A stretch of 64,000 nt of DNA, from contig NZ_WPCU01000004.1 in NCBI RefSeq assembly GCF_009742705.1, forward strand, positions 453,046 through 517,045. The letters run 5' to 3'. The position numbers and the translations under genes were made by a program. How positions within the stretch are numbered: the stretch's first letter is position 1; each line of letters starts with the position of its first letter. The notes beneath the pieces are model-generated. The model was not told the origin of the DNA. It was given only the letters and a program-made list of their open reading frames with translations, and did not search any database. This document shows positions 17,290-24,891 of this stretch, piece after piece. The DNA comes from Auraticoccus cholistanensis. Lineage in GTDB: Bacteria; Actinomycetota; Actinomycetes; Propionibacteriales; Propionibacteriaceae.

Positions 17290-17658
17290 ATGGCGAGCGT
17301 GATGCGGGCCGCGGTGCCGGTGCTGAGGATCGGCGAGGAGGCGCGGGCCCGGGAGTTCTACCTCGGGGTGCTCGGTCTCTCCGAGGTGTTCGCCCACCGC
17401 TTCGAGCCCGGTCTGCCGCTCTACCTGCGGGTCCGCCGCGACCGCCTGGAGCTCGACCTCTCCGAGCACACCGGGGACGGGACGCCCGGCACCGTGGTGT
17501 GGGTGGCGGTGGACGACGTCGCCGCGCTGCAGGGCGAGCTGGCCGCGAGGTGGGACGCCGGGGCCGCACCGCAGGTGGACGACGCGGCACCGGGCGGGCC
17601 GACCCTGGAGGTCGGCGACCCCTTCGGCAACGTGCTGCGGTTCTGCCAGCCCGGCTGA
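17290..17658 (+). CDS. VOC (glyoxalase/bleomycin-resistance-like) protein
   Basis: The 122-residue protein has the beta-alpha-beta-beta-beta repeats of the VOC superfamily: AVPVLRIGEEARAREFYLGVLGL at the start and DPFGNVLRFCQPG at the end, the closing motif typical of bleomycin-resistance-like members. Metal ligands are not all obvious, so a binding rather than catalytic role is possible. ATG 17290 follows AGGAGG by 5 bases; the longer frame from 17230 would place this ribosome site inside the gene. It is convergent with the histidine kinase gene, 3 bases apart. Confidence 0.82.
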   Translation: MASVMRAAVPVLRIGEEARAREFYLGVLGLSEVFAHRFEPGLPLYLRVRRDRLELDLSEHTGDGTPGTVVWVAVDDVAALQGELAARWDAGAAPQVDDAAPGGPTLEVGDPFGNVLRFCQPG

Positions 17659-17661
17659 CGT

Positions 17662-19170
17662 CTAGGCCGGCGCGGGCGGGGCCGGGGCCGGAGGGGGCGC
17701 GAGCGGAAGCCGGACGGTGAAGACGGTGCTCCCGGGCCGGCTGCGGACCTCCACCTGGCCGGCGTGGGCGTGCACCACGGCGGTGACGATGGCCAGCCCC
17801 AGCCCGGTCCCGGACGCCGGCTGGCCGGCGGTCCCGCCGACGCGCGCCCGGGCCTGGTCGGCGCGGGTGAAGCGCTCGAACACGGTGGGCAGCGTCTCGG
17901 CCGGGATGCCGGGGCCGTCGTCGGCCACCGTGACCACCGCCCAGCCGTCCTGGGTACCCAGCGCGGTGGTGACCAGCGTCCCGGGCGGGGTGTGGGTGCG
18001 GGCGTTGGCCAGCAGGTTGATCAGCACCTGCTGCACCTGGTCGGCGTCGGCCACCACGGTGACCGGCTGCTCGGGCAGCTGCAGCGTCCAGCGGTGGTCC
18101 GGTCCCGCGACGCGGGCGTCGCTGACCGCGTTGACCACCAGCTCGCTGAGGTCGGCCGGGGCCCGCTCCACCACCGGCCCCGAGTCCAGCCGCGCCAGCA
18201 GCAGCAGGTCCTGCACGAGCGCGGTCATCCGCTCCGCCTCCGACTCCACCCGTCGCAGGGCGAAGGTGGTGTCCGGCGGCAGCCGGTCGCCGCCCCGCCG
18301 GGTCAGCTCGGCGTAGCCGCGGATGGCGGCCAGCGGGTTGCGCAGCTCGTGCGAGGCGTCGGCGACGAACCGGCGCAGCTTGGTCTCCGAGGCCTGCCGC
18401 GCGGCCAGCGCCCCGGCCACGTTGCCCAGCATGTGGTTGAAGGCCAGCCCCACCCGTCCCACCTCGCTGCGCGGGTCGGTGTCGGCCTCGGGGACCCGGA
18501 TCGCGAGCTCCACGTCGCCGGAGCCCAGCTCCAGGTCCGACACCCGCTGGGCCGTGTCGGCCAGCCGGTTCAGCGGCCGCAGCTCCCGCGCCACCACGGC
18601 GCGGACGGCCAGCGCGGCTCCGAGCAGCGCCAGCGCCGTCAGCAGCCCTGCCAGCGCCACCAGCCGGGTCAGCACCGTGTCCACCGGGGCCAGCGGCAGC
18701 CCCACCACCAGCAGGCCCTCGGCGCCGATCGGGTAGCCGACCACCCGGTAGCGGCCCAGACCCGGCAGCACCACCGACTGCGGGTCGGCGTCGGCGGGCA
18801 CGGCCAGCAGCACCTGGCCGGCGGCGTTGGACAGGTAGTGCGCGCCCTCCTCGGTCTGAATGCCGGCCAGCGCCTGCTGCCCGTCGGAGACCAGCACCAC
18901 GGTGCCCAGCTGCTGGCCGGGCAGGTCCACCCCGGCCGGCGGCCCGCCGCGGCCCTCGGCCGACTGCCCGCGGGGGACCCGCCCGACGGTCGCGCTCAGC
19001 TGGTCGTCGATCTGGCCCACCAGCAGCTGCTGCACGGCCAGGGTGGTCAGCGTGCTCAGCAGCACCGCGACCGTGACCACCACGGCGACGGTGCGGCCGA
19101 GCAGGCGGCGCTGGAGGCTGCCGGCGCCGCCGAACCAGCGCCGCCCGGGTCCCGCACCCGCTGCGCTCAT
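17662..19170 (-). CDS. Two-component sensor histidine kinase
   Basis: The 502-residue kinase has membrane helices at ~26-48 and ~167-192 flanking an extracytoplasmic sensor of ~115 residues. HAMP (~193-250), HisKA with H274 (DASHELRNPLAAIRGY) and HATPase follow, with DDGPGIP and GTGLGLAI nucleotide-binding boxes. The architecture matches actinobacterial TcrY/TrcS-type kinases. ATG 19170 overlaps the response-regulator stop (ATGA), so the pair is co-translated. The signal is unknown; the sensor is Gly/Pro/Asp-rich without recognisable ligand residues. The Pro/Ala tail (PPPAPAPPAPA) is low complexity. Confidence 0.93.
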   Translation of the reverse strand: MSAAGAGPGRRWFGGAGSLQRRLLGRTVAVVVTVAVLLSTLTTLAVQQLLVGQIDDQLSATVGRVPRGQSAEGRGGPPAGVDLPGQQLGTVVLVSDGQQALAGIQTEEGAHYLSNAAGQVLLAVPADADPQSVVLPGLGRYRVVGYPIGAEGLLVVGLPLAPVDTVLTRLVALAGLLTALALLGAALAVRAVVARELRPLNRLADTAQRVSDLELGSGDVELAIRVPEADTDPRSEVGRVGLAFNHMLGNVAGALAARQASETKLRRFVADASHELRNPLAAIRGYAELTRRGGDRLPPDTTFALRRVESEAERMTALVQDLLLLARLDSGPVVERAPADLSELVVNAVSDARVAGPDHRWTLQLPEQPVTVVADADQVQQVLINLLANARTHTPPGTLVTTALGTQDGWAVVTVADDGPGIPAETLPTVFERFTRADQARARVGGTAGQPASGTGLGLAIVTAVVHAHAGQVEVRSRPGSTVFTVRLPLAPPPAPAPPAPA

Positions 19171-19901
19171 CCGGCCGGGCGGAGCACGTAGCCGGCGCCG
19201 CGCATGGTGTGGATCATCGCCGGACGCCCGGCGTCGACCTTCTTGCGCAGGTAGGAGATGTAGAGCTCCACCACGTTGGCCTGCCCGCCGAAGTCGTAGT
19301 TCCACACCCGGTCGAGGATCTGGGCCTTGCTCAGCACCCGTCGCGGGTTGCGCATCAGGTAGCGCAGCAGCTCGAACTCGGTGGCGGTGAGGGTGATGGG
19401 CTCGCCCGCCCTGGTCACCTCGTGGCTCTCCTCGTCGAGCACGAGGTCGCCGACGACCAGGGTCGAGCTGGAGCGGGCCTGGCCGGCGCCCGTGCGCCGC
19501 AGCAGCCCGCGGAGCCGGGCGATGAGCTCCTCCAGGCTGAACGGCTTGGTGACGTAGTCGTCCCCGCCGGCGGTGAGCCCGCCGATCCGGTCCTCGACGG
19601 CGTCCTTGGCGGTGAGGAAGATGACCGGGATGTCGGGCTGCTCGCTGCGGATCCGGCGCATCACCTCCAGACCGTCGAAGTCGGGCAGCATCATGTCGAG
19701 CACGATGGCGTCCGGACGCACGTCCCGGGCCGCCTGCACCGCGGCCAGCCCGCTGCCCGCCGTGCTCACCTGCCAGCCCTCGTAGCGCATCGCCATCGAC
19801 AGCAGCTCGGTCAGGCTCGGCTCGTCGTCGACGGCCAGCACGCGGATCGGGGTGCCGTCAGGACGGGTCAGCTGCTGGGGTCGGGTCTCGCCGGTGCGCA
19901 T
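19167..19901 (-). CDS. OmpR/PhoB-type response regulator
   Basis: The 244-residue regulator has a receiver domain with D25-D26, phospho-acceptor D69 (IVLDMMLPD), T97 and K119 (YVTKPF). A winged-helix DNA-binding domain (~150-240) follows, with RVLSKAQILDRVWNYDFGGQANVVELYISYLRKKV, a typical OmpR recognition helix. It should be phosphorylated by the downstream kinase. There is no Shine-Dalgarno site. Instead CACACT ends 6 bases before ATG, in line with the leaderless pattern seen repeatedly in this window. Confidence 0.94.
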   Translation of the reverse strand: MRTGETRPQQLTRPDGTPIRVLAVDDEPSLTELLSMAMRYEGWQVSTAGSGLAAVQAARDVRPDAIVLDMMLPDFDGLEVMRRIRSEQPDIPVIFLTAKDAVEDRIGGLTAGGDDYVTKPFSLEELIARLRGLLRRTGAGQARSSSTLVVGDLVLDEESHEVTRAGEPITLTATEFELLRYLMRNPRRVLSKAQILDRVWNYDFGGQANVVELYISYLRKKVDAGRPAMIHTMRGAGYVLRPAG

Positions 19902-19976
19902 GGGGGGAGTGTGTCACCGCCCGCTCGGGCCGACCTGTGCCGCACCTGTGCGTCGGCTGTGAGCGCCGCGCCCGGC

Positions 19977-20432
19977 TCAGACGGCCCGGCTCTCGTCGTA
20001 GCGGAGGTCGTCGTCCTCCTCCTCCGGCGCGGTGAACAGCCGGTCCACCGACACCCGTCCGCCGCCGAAGCCGACCAGCAGCAGAGCCAGCGCACCGGAC
20101 ACCGCGGCGTACTCGTGGCCGCCCCCGGGCAGGAACGGAGCCCCGCCGCCCGCCCAGACCAGGGCCAGCACCGCCTCGGCCGCGAGCAGCAGCGCCACCG
20201 CCGGGGTCAGCACGCCGAACAGCAGCAGCACGCCGCCGACCAGCTCCACCATGGTCACCGCCCAGCCGGCCACCTCCGGGTACGGCACGCCCGCCGCGGC
20301 CAGCGCCGAGGTCTGGGCGTCGACGCCCTCGACCTGCCAGCGGTGCCAGCCCTGCCGCACCGCCAGCCCGCCCAGCACCAGCCGGCCCACGAGCAGCACG
20401 AGGTCGCGCACCACGCGGACGAACGACGACAT
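19977..20432 (-). CDS. DoxX family membrane protein
   Basis: The 151-residue protein has four hydrophobic helices and the DoxX features LVLGGLAVRQGWHRW, GWAVTMVELVGGVLLLFGVLTPAVALLL and a final membrane span. An acidic tail (EEEDDDLRYDES) follows. DoxX proteins are small membrane subunits; in mycobacteria a homologue works with a thiol oxidoreductase and superoxide dismutase against oxidative stress, but no such partner is next to it here. ATG 20432 follows GGAGGAGGG. It is divergent from the GNAT gene. Confidence 0.85.
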   Translation of the reverse strand: MSSFVRVVRDLVLLVGRLVLGGLAVRQGWHRWQVEGVDAQTSALAAAGVPYPEVAGWAVTMVELVGGVLLLFGVLTPAVALLLAAEAVLALVWAGGGAPFLPGGGHEYAAVSGALALLLVGFGGGRVSVDRLFTAPEEEDDDLRYDESRAV

Positions 20433-20507
20433 CAGCCCTCCTCCCGCACCCAGCGTCACCCTAACGGCGCAGGGCCGCCGCGGCGGGGACGTGACAGGAT
20501 CGGCGTC

Positions 20508-21050
20508 GTGGAGCTGCTGCTGCGCCCGTGGGCGCTGGGAGACGCCGCGGACCTGGTCCGCGCGCGGGCCAGCCACCCCGACCTCGACCGCCAGCTGCCC
20601 CCGCTCGACGACGAGGTGATGGCCCGCAGCTGGGTGCGCGACCGCCAGCGCGACCCGTTCGCCGTGTTCTGGGCCCTGGTGCTCGACGGGCGGGCCGTCG
20701 GGCAGGTGGCGGTGAGCCACCTGGATCCGCGGCACGGCACCGGCTGGTTCTCCTACTGGCTGGCCGCCGGCGTCCGCGGCCGCGGTCTGGCCTCGCGGGC
20801 GGCGGCCACGGTGGCGGACTGGGCCCTGGCCGCCGGAAGCCTGCACCGCCTCGAGCTGGGCCACCGGGTGGACAACGTCGCCTCCGCGCGCGTGGCCGAG
20901 CGGGCCGGTTTCGTGGCCGAGGGCGTGGAGCGGGAGAAGTTCCTCTACGACGGCGTCCGCCACGACGTCCGCACCATGGCCCGGCTGGTGGGCGACCCGC
21001 AGCCGGCCCCGTACCAGCCGGTGCCGATGTCGGTGCCCGCGCGCGGCTGA
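20508..21050 (+). CDS. GNAT family N-acetyltransferase (RimJ/RimL type)
   Basis: The 180-residue protein has the GNAT acetyl-CoA motif RGRGLASRAAATVADWAL (about residues 88-105). It also has the RimJ/L hallmark HRLELGHRVDNVASARVAERAGFVAEGV. Such enzymes acetylate protein N-termini, aminoglycosides or small amines. GTG 20508 begins just before LLLRPWALGDA, where family members start; CAGGAT lies 7 bases upstream and could be either a weak ribosome site or a -10 box. The substrate is unknown. Confidence 0.85.
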   Translation: MELLLRPWALGDAADLVRARASHPDLDRQLPPLDDEVMARSWVRDRQRDPFAVFWALVLDGRAVGQVAVSHLDPRHGTGWFSYWLAAGVRGRGLASRAAATVADWALAAGSLHRLELGHRVDNVASARVAERAGFVAEGVEREKFLYDGVRHDVRTMARLVGDPQPAPYQPVPMSVPARG

Positions 21051-21069
21051 GGGGTGGCACCCTGGGGCC

Positions 21070-21504
21070 ATGAGCACTGAAGCCGAGTACGAGCCCAGCC
21101 CCGACCAGTGGGTCCGCGACCAGGTCGCGGCCATCGAGGAGGCCGGCGACACCAACGCCGTGCAGGTGATGGACCGCCCCGTGGTCCTGATGACCACCCG
21201 CGGCGCGAAGTCGGGCAAGATCCGCAAGGTCCCGGTGATGCGCGTCGAGCACGAGGGGACCTTCCTCGCCGTGGCCTCCAAGGGCGGCGCGCCGGAGCAC
21301 CCGCAGTGGTACCACAACCTGGTGGCGCACCCCGAGATCGAGCTGATGGTCGACCGCGAGCGCTGGCCGGCGGTGGCCCGCCGCATCGAGGGCGAGGAGC
21401 GCGCCGAGTGGTGGGAGCGCGCGGTGGCGGCCTACCCGCCCTACGCCGACTACCAGGCCGGCACCGACCGGCAGATCCCGCTGTTCGTGCTCGAGCGCCG
21501 CTGA
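21070..21504 (+). CDS. Deazaflavin (F420)-dependent nitroreductase family protein
   Basis: The 144-residue protein matches the Ddn/FDOR-A group: VVLMTTRGAKSGKIRKVPVMRVEHEG is the F420-phosphate binding block, and HPQWYHNLVAHPEIEL and YQAGTDRQIPLFVLER are the other conserved elements. These enzymes reduce quinones or activated olefins with reduced F420; Mycobacterium Ddn activates pretomanid. It therefore implies F420 synthesis in the host. No ribosome site is visible; CACCCT ends 6 bases before ATG. It is convergent with the SET gene. Confidence 0.92.
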   Translation: MSTEAEYEPSPDQWVRDQVAAIEEAGDTNAVQVMDRPVVLMTTRGAKSGKIRKVPVMRVEHEGTFLAVASKGGAPEHPQWYHNLVAHPEIELMVDRERWPAVARRIEGEERAEWWERAVAAYPPYADYQAGTDRQIPLFVLERR

Positions 21505-21517
21505 CCGGGTCCCTCCG

Positions 21518-22036
21518 CTAGCCGTGCGCGTCGTCCGCGTGCTGCTTGCGCAGCAGGCCCGGGATCCAGTGGCGCCCGTAGCGCTGCTGCAGCTCGGGCA
21601 GCGCCCAGTCGGTGCCGGTCACCGCGCCGCGGCACAGCGGTGAGCCGCAGCAGCACGGCATCGAGAAGGCGGCGTCGTCGGTGATCGTGCCGTAGTCGAG
21701 CGTCACCTCCTCGTCGGCCGCGATCGGCCGCCGGGCGACCAGCCACAGCTCGGGCTCCTCCCACAGGTTCGGGTCGCAGCTGTGGTTGCCGTAGCCGTTG
21801 TCGGTGCGTCCGGGCATGACCAGGTTGAGGTCGGTGTCGAGGGAGAGCGTGTCGACGTAGGTCGGGCTGCGCTCGATCAGGGCGCGCAGCTCGGCGTCGC
21901 CGACCAGCCGCCCGCCGAAGCGGGCGACCCGGGCGCCCGCTGGGACGGGCTCGCGGGCGAACAGCCCCCGGCCCTCGATGGGCGACGCACGGACCTCGAT
22001 CGCCGGGCTCAGCCACGGCCGCGGTGGGACCAGCAC
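21518..22036 (-). CDS. SET-domain lysine methyltransferase-like protein
   Basis: The 172-residue protein is almost only a SET domain. It opens with IEGRGLFAREPVPAGARV, carries the pseudoknot motif NHSCDPN (84-90), has the catalytic tyrosine region VTLDYG (Y115), and keeps a post-SET CCCGSPLC (C128-C135). C87 plus the three post-SET cysteines could form the zinc site seen in eukaryotic enzymes. A protein-lysine methyltransferase role is likely; the target is unknown. GTG 22036 lacks a ribosome site but has TACCCT ending exactly 6 bases upstream, suggesting a leaderless transcript separate from the ABC operon upstream. Confidence 0.83.
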   Translation of the reverse strand: MLVPPRPWLSPAIEVRASPIEGRGLFAREPVPAGARVARFGGRLVGDAELRALIERSPTYVDTLSLDTDLNLVMPGRTDNGYGNHSCDPNLWEEPELWLVARRPIAADEEVTLDYGTITDDAAFSMPCCCGSPLCRGAVTGTDWALPELQQRYGRHWIPGLLRKQHADDAHG

Positions 22037-22042
22037 CGCCCC

Positions 22043-22048
22043 AGGGTA
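22043..22048 (-). promoter_or_regulatory. Leaderless -10 box for the SET gene
   Basis: TACCCT on the minus strand ends 6 bases before the GTG start, so transcription would begin at or next to the start codon. No Shine-Dalgarno sequence is present. Confidence 0.45.
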
Positions 22049-22094
22049 GGACGGGGCGGGCTCTGCGGGCCCGTCTCCTCCGGCCGCGGGCGGG

Positions 22095-22862
22095 TCAGAA
22101 GATGGACCGGGTGATCGTCCGGACGCCCACCGTGAGGCCGACGACGGCGGTGACGGCCGCGGCGACGAGCCCCCAGAGCACCGAGGGGTCGGCGAAGGTG
22201 CCGGCGAAGAGCGCCCGCTCGGCCTCCACCAGGTAGGTGAGCGGGTTGAAGCGGGAGGCCAGCTGCATCCACCCCGGCGCGGTCTCCAGCGGCAGCATCA
22301 TCCCCGAGAGGATCAGCAGCGGGAACAGCAGCGTCTGCTGCACCGCCCAGAAGATCCACTCGCTCCTGCGGGCGGCGATGGCCAGCGCGTACGAGAGCGC
22401 TCCCACGCCGACGCCGAAGAGACCGAGCAGCAGCAGCCCGACCGCCACGTGCAGCGGGTGCAGCCGGAAGCCGAAGGGCATGGCCACGGCGCAGATGATG
22501 AGCCCCTGCACCACCAGCGGCGTCAGCTCCTTGAGGGCCCGCCCCACCATCAGCGACGAGCGGTGCAGCGGGGTGGCGAGGATCCGCTCGAACGCCCCGG
22601 TCATGATCTCGAACTGCAGGTTCGAGCCGGTCATCGACGTCCCGAACAGGGTGATCATCACCACCACCCCCGGCAGGAACCACTGCAGCGGCGAGACCCC
22701 GCCCAGGTCCTGACCACCGGCGAAGCCGGACAGCAGCGGCCCGAACAGGGCCAGGAAGACCAGCGGCTGCAGCAGCGAGAACACCAGCGAGAACGGGTCG
22801 CGGACGATGGTCAGCGTCTCGCGCCACCAGACGGCGCGGGTGTCGGCGACGAGCGTGCTCAT
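22095..22862 (-). CDS. ABC-2 type exporter permease (DrrB-like)
   Basis: The 255-residue permease has six hydrophobic helices and the ABC-2 hallmarks of daunorubicin-type exporters: FSLVFSLLQPLVFLALFGPLL, GAFERILATPLHRSSLMVGRAL and LSGMMLPLETAPGWMQLASRFNPLTYLVEAERAL. It should pair with the ATPase encoded upstream, whose stop codon overlaps its ATG (ATGA at 22859-22862). Likely role: export of a drug or lipid, induced when the TetR protein releases the operator. Confidence 0.92.
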   Translation of the reverse strand: MSTLVADTRAVWWRETLTIVRDPFSLVFSLLQPLVFLALFGPLLSGFAGGQDLGGVSPLQWFLPGVVVMITLFGTSMTGSNLQFEIMTGAFERILATPLHRSSLMVGRALKELTPLVVQGLIICAVAMPFGFRLHPLHVAVGLLLLGLFGVGVGALSYALAIAARRSEWIFWAVQQTLLFPLLILSGMMLPLETAPGWMQLASRFNPLTYLVEAERALFAGTFADPSVLWGLVAAAVTAVVGLTVGVRTITRSIF

Positions 22863-23845
22863 GCGGCGCTCCTCTCCGCGACGGTGCCGGCCGGTGCGCC
22901 CTCGCGGAGGCTGCGGCCGGTCAGGCTGAGGAAGACGTCGTCGAGGGTGGGCCGGTGGACGGCCGCCCCGCGTACCTCGACGCCGTCGGCGTGCAGGGCC
23001 AGCACCAGGCGGGGGAGCGTCTGCTCGCCGTGCGCGACCCGGACGGCCAGCTCGACCTCGCCGTCCCGGTCCCGACGCGCCACCTCCCCGGAGGGGGCGA
23101 GCCGGGCGGTCGCCCGTTCCGCGTCCGCCGCGGGCACGGTGAGCCGGACCCGGTCGCCGGCCTGGCCGGCCTTCAGGTTCTCCGCGGTGTCGTCGGCGAT
23201 GATGCGGCCGTGGTCGATCACCACCACCCGCTCGGCCATGGTGTCGGCCTCCTCCAGGTAGTGGGTGGTCAGCACGATGGTGGTGCCGCGCTGCTCGCGC
23301 AGCCGCAGGATGTGCTCCCACAGGTTGGCCCGGTTCTGCGGGTCCATGCCGGTCGACGGCTCGTCGAGGAACAGCAGCGGCGGCTCGTTGATCAGCCCGA
23401 GGGCGATGTCGAGGCGCCGCCGCTGGCCGCCGGAGAGGCTACTGACCTTGCGGTCCTCCATCCCGGCCAGGTCGAGGCTCCCCAGCAGCGCCGCCGCCCG
23501 GCGGGCCGCCTCGGTGCGGCCGAGACCGAAGAAGCGGCCCTGCATCACGAGCTCGTCGCCCACCCGGTAGCTGTGCCCGGCGCCGTCCTTCTGCCCGATG
23601 TAGCCGATCCGGCGACGCACCCCGGCCGGGTCGGCGGCGACGTCGACGCCGACGACCACCGCCCGTCCCGAGCTCGGTCGCAGCAGGCTGGTCAGCATGC
23701 GCAGCGTGGTCGACTTGCCTGCCCCGTTGGGGCCGAGGAAGGCGACCAGCTCGCCCTCCCCGACGTCCAGGTCGATCCCGCGGACCGCCTCGACGCTCTG
23801 CCGGCCGGTGACGAACGTCCGGCTCAGCGACTCGGTGTGGATCAC
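22859..23845 (-). CDS. ABC exporter ATP-binding protein (DrrA-like)
   Basis: The 328-residue protein has Walker A GPNGAGKST (38-46), the signature SLSGGQRRRLDIA, Walker B LLFLDEPSTGMDP and the H-loop LTTHYLEEAD. The C-terminal ~90 residues form the extension usual in DrrA-type exporters. GTG 23845 follows GGGGAG at 8 bases; the frame is open further upstream but crosses the operator region. It is co-translated with the permease and divergent from the TetR gene. Confidence 0.94.
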   Translation of the reverse strand: MIHTESLSRTFVTGRQSVEAVRGIDLDVGEGELVAFLGPNGAGKSTTLRMLTSLLRPSSGRAVVVGVDVAADPAGVRRRIGYIGQKDGAGHSYRVGDELVMQGRFFGLGRTEAARRAAALLGSLDLAGMEDRKVSSLSGGQRRRLDIALGLINEPPLLFLDEPSTGMDPQNRANLWEHILRLREQRGTTIVLTTHYLEEADTMAERVVVIDHGRIIADDTAENLKAGQAGDRVRLTVPAADAERATARLAPSGEVARRDRDGEVELAVRVAHGEQTLPRLVLALHADGVEVRGAAVHRPTLDDVFLSLTGRSLREGAPAGTVAERSAA

Positions 23846-23862
23846 GTCCCGCTCCCCTCTGC

Positions 23863-23900
23863 GTACGGTGTACGAGGAGTCTAACCATACGGTGTACGAT
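23863..23900. promoter_or_regulatory. TetR operators and divergent promoters
   Basis: The 12-mer TACGGTGTACGA occurs twice as a direct repeat (23864-23875 and 23888-23899), 24 bases apart. The first copy is embedded in the palindrome GTAC-GGT-GTAC (23863-23873). The second copy overlaps TACGAT (23895-23900), a -10 box ending 6 bases before the tetR ATG. Between them TAGACT on the minus strand (23883-23878) can serve as -10 for the ABC genes. Binding would block both promoters. Confidence 0.75.
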
Positions 23901-23906
23901 GTGGCA

Positions 23907-24728
23907 ATGCCCGACGACGCGGTGAACCGCCAGGACCCGACCCCTGAGGAGCCGGCGCCGGCGGACCCGCGGGAGTGGGGGACGCCCGAGGGCCGGCACA
24001 TGATCGAGCTGCTGTGGAACCCGCCCGGCCCCGCCGGCCGGGGCCCCCGGCAGCGGCTCAGCCTGGACCGCGTGGTCGAGACGGCCATGGCGCTGGCCGC
24101 CCGCGACGGCTTCGAGGCGCTGTCGATGCGCCGGCTCGCCGCCGAGCTGGGGGTGGGGGCGATGAGCCTCTACACCTACGTGCCCGGTCGCGACGAGCTC
24201 TTCGAGCTGATGATCGACCGCGCCTGGGGCGACCGCGGCCGCGCCGACCCGAGCCGCCCCTGGCGCGAGCAGGTCGAGCAGGTCGCCGAGGAGGCCTGGG
24301 CGATGTACCAGCGCCACGGCTGGCTGGTCAGCGCCAACCTGGCCCGGCTCCCGCTGGGTCCGAACGTGCTGGACGCCCAGGAGGACCTGTACCGGGCGGT
24401 CGCGCTGACCGGGCTGCCCCACCCCGACGTCGTCCGGGTCACCGGGGCGGTCGAGGCGCACGTCTTCGGCGCGGCCCGGGCCGCCGTCGTGGACACCCGG
24501 CAGGCCACGGCGACCGGCGTCAGCTACGACGGCTACTGGGAGTCGCGCAGCAGCTTCTGGGGGACCTACTACACCCCCGAGCGGTTCCCCACCATGACCG
24601 CGATCTGGGAGAGCGGGGGCTTCGACGAGGTCGTCGACAACCACGCCGACATGCGCTTCGGGCTGCGGATGCTGCTGGACGGCGTCGAGCTGGCCGTGCG
24701 CCGCGCCGCGGGCACCCCGCCCGCCTGA
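23907..24728 (+). CDS. TetR/AcrR family transcriptional regulator
   Basis: The 273-residue protein has its helix-turn-helix unusually far in (residues ~55-100: SLDRVVETAMALAARDGFEALSMRRLAAELGVGAMSLYTYV), after a ~45-residue acidic and proline-rich N-extension. The large C-terminal ligand domain fits the TetR_C subgroup that controls drug exporters. It sits divergent from the Drr-like operon with operators between them. ATG 23907 has no ribosome site and probably lies at the transcription start. The end of the gene runs into a 16-bp tandem repeat. Confidence 0.93.
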   Translation: MPDDAVNRQDPTPEEPAPADPREWGTPEGRHMIELLWNPPGPAGRGPRQRLSLDRVVETAMALAARDGFEALSMRRLAAELGVGAMSLYTYVPGRDELFELMIDRAWGDRGRADPSRPWREQVEQVAEEAWAMYQRHGWLVSANLARLPLGPNVLDAQEDLYRAVALTGLPHPDVVRVTGAVEAHVFGAARAAVVDTRQATATGVSYDGYWESRSSFWGTYYTPERFPTMTAIWESGGFDEVVDNHADMRFGLRMLLDGVELAVRRAAGTPPA

Positions 24729-24830
24729 CACCACGCCCGCCTGACACCCCGCCCGCCTGACACCCCGCCCGCTCGACACCCAGCCCGCCTGACACCCCGC
24801 CCGCTCGACACCCAGCCCGCCTTGCACCCC
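24719..24830 (+). repeat. 16-bp minisatellite, seven copies
   Basis: Seven contiguous 16-base units start at 24719, 24735, 24751, 24767, 24783, 24799 and 24815, with core GCCCGCCTGACACCCC. Two units carry the variant GCCCGCTCGACACCCA, and the last is degenerate. The first unit includes the tetR stop codon. Units are head-to-tail with no spacers, so this is not CRISPR. It separates the tetR and ligase genes. Confidence 0.92.
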
Positions 24831-24891
24831 GCTCCCCGGGACACCCCGGCAGGGCCGCGACCTCCGGCGGGCCGGCCCGGCGAGGAGCAGA

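Noticed and set aside
14359-17469. 1036-codon open frame antisense to the secreted glycosidase
   Set aside because: It mirrors the codon bias of the sense gene, shows no recognisable motif, and would cover the sense promoter region.
24719-24830. Possible CRISPR array
   Set aside because: Units are 16 bases, head-to-tail, with no unique spacers and no cas genes nearby; it is a minisatellite.
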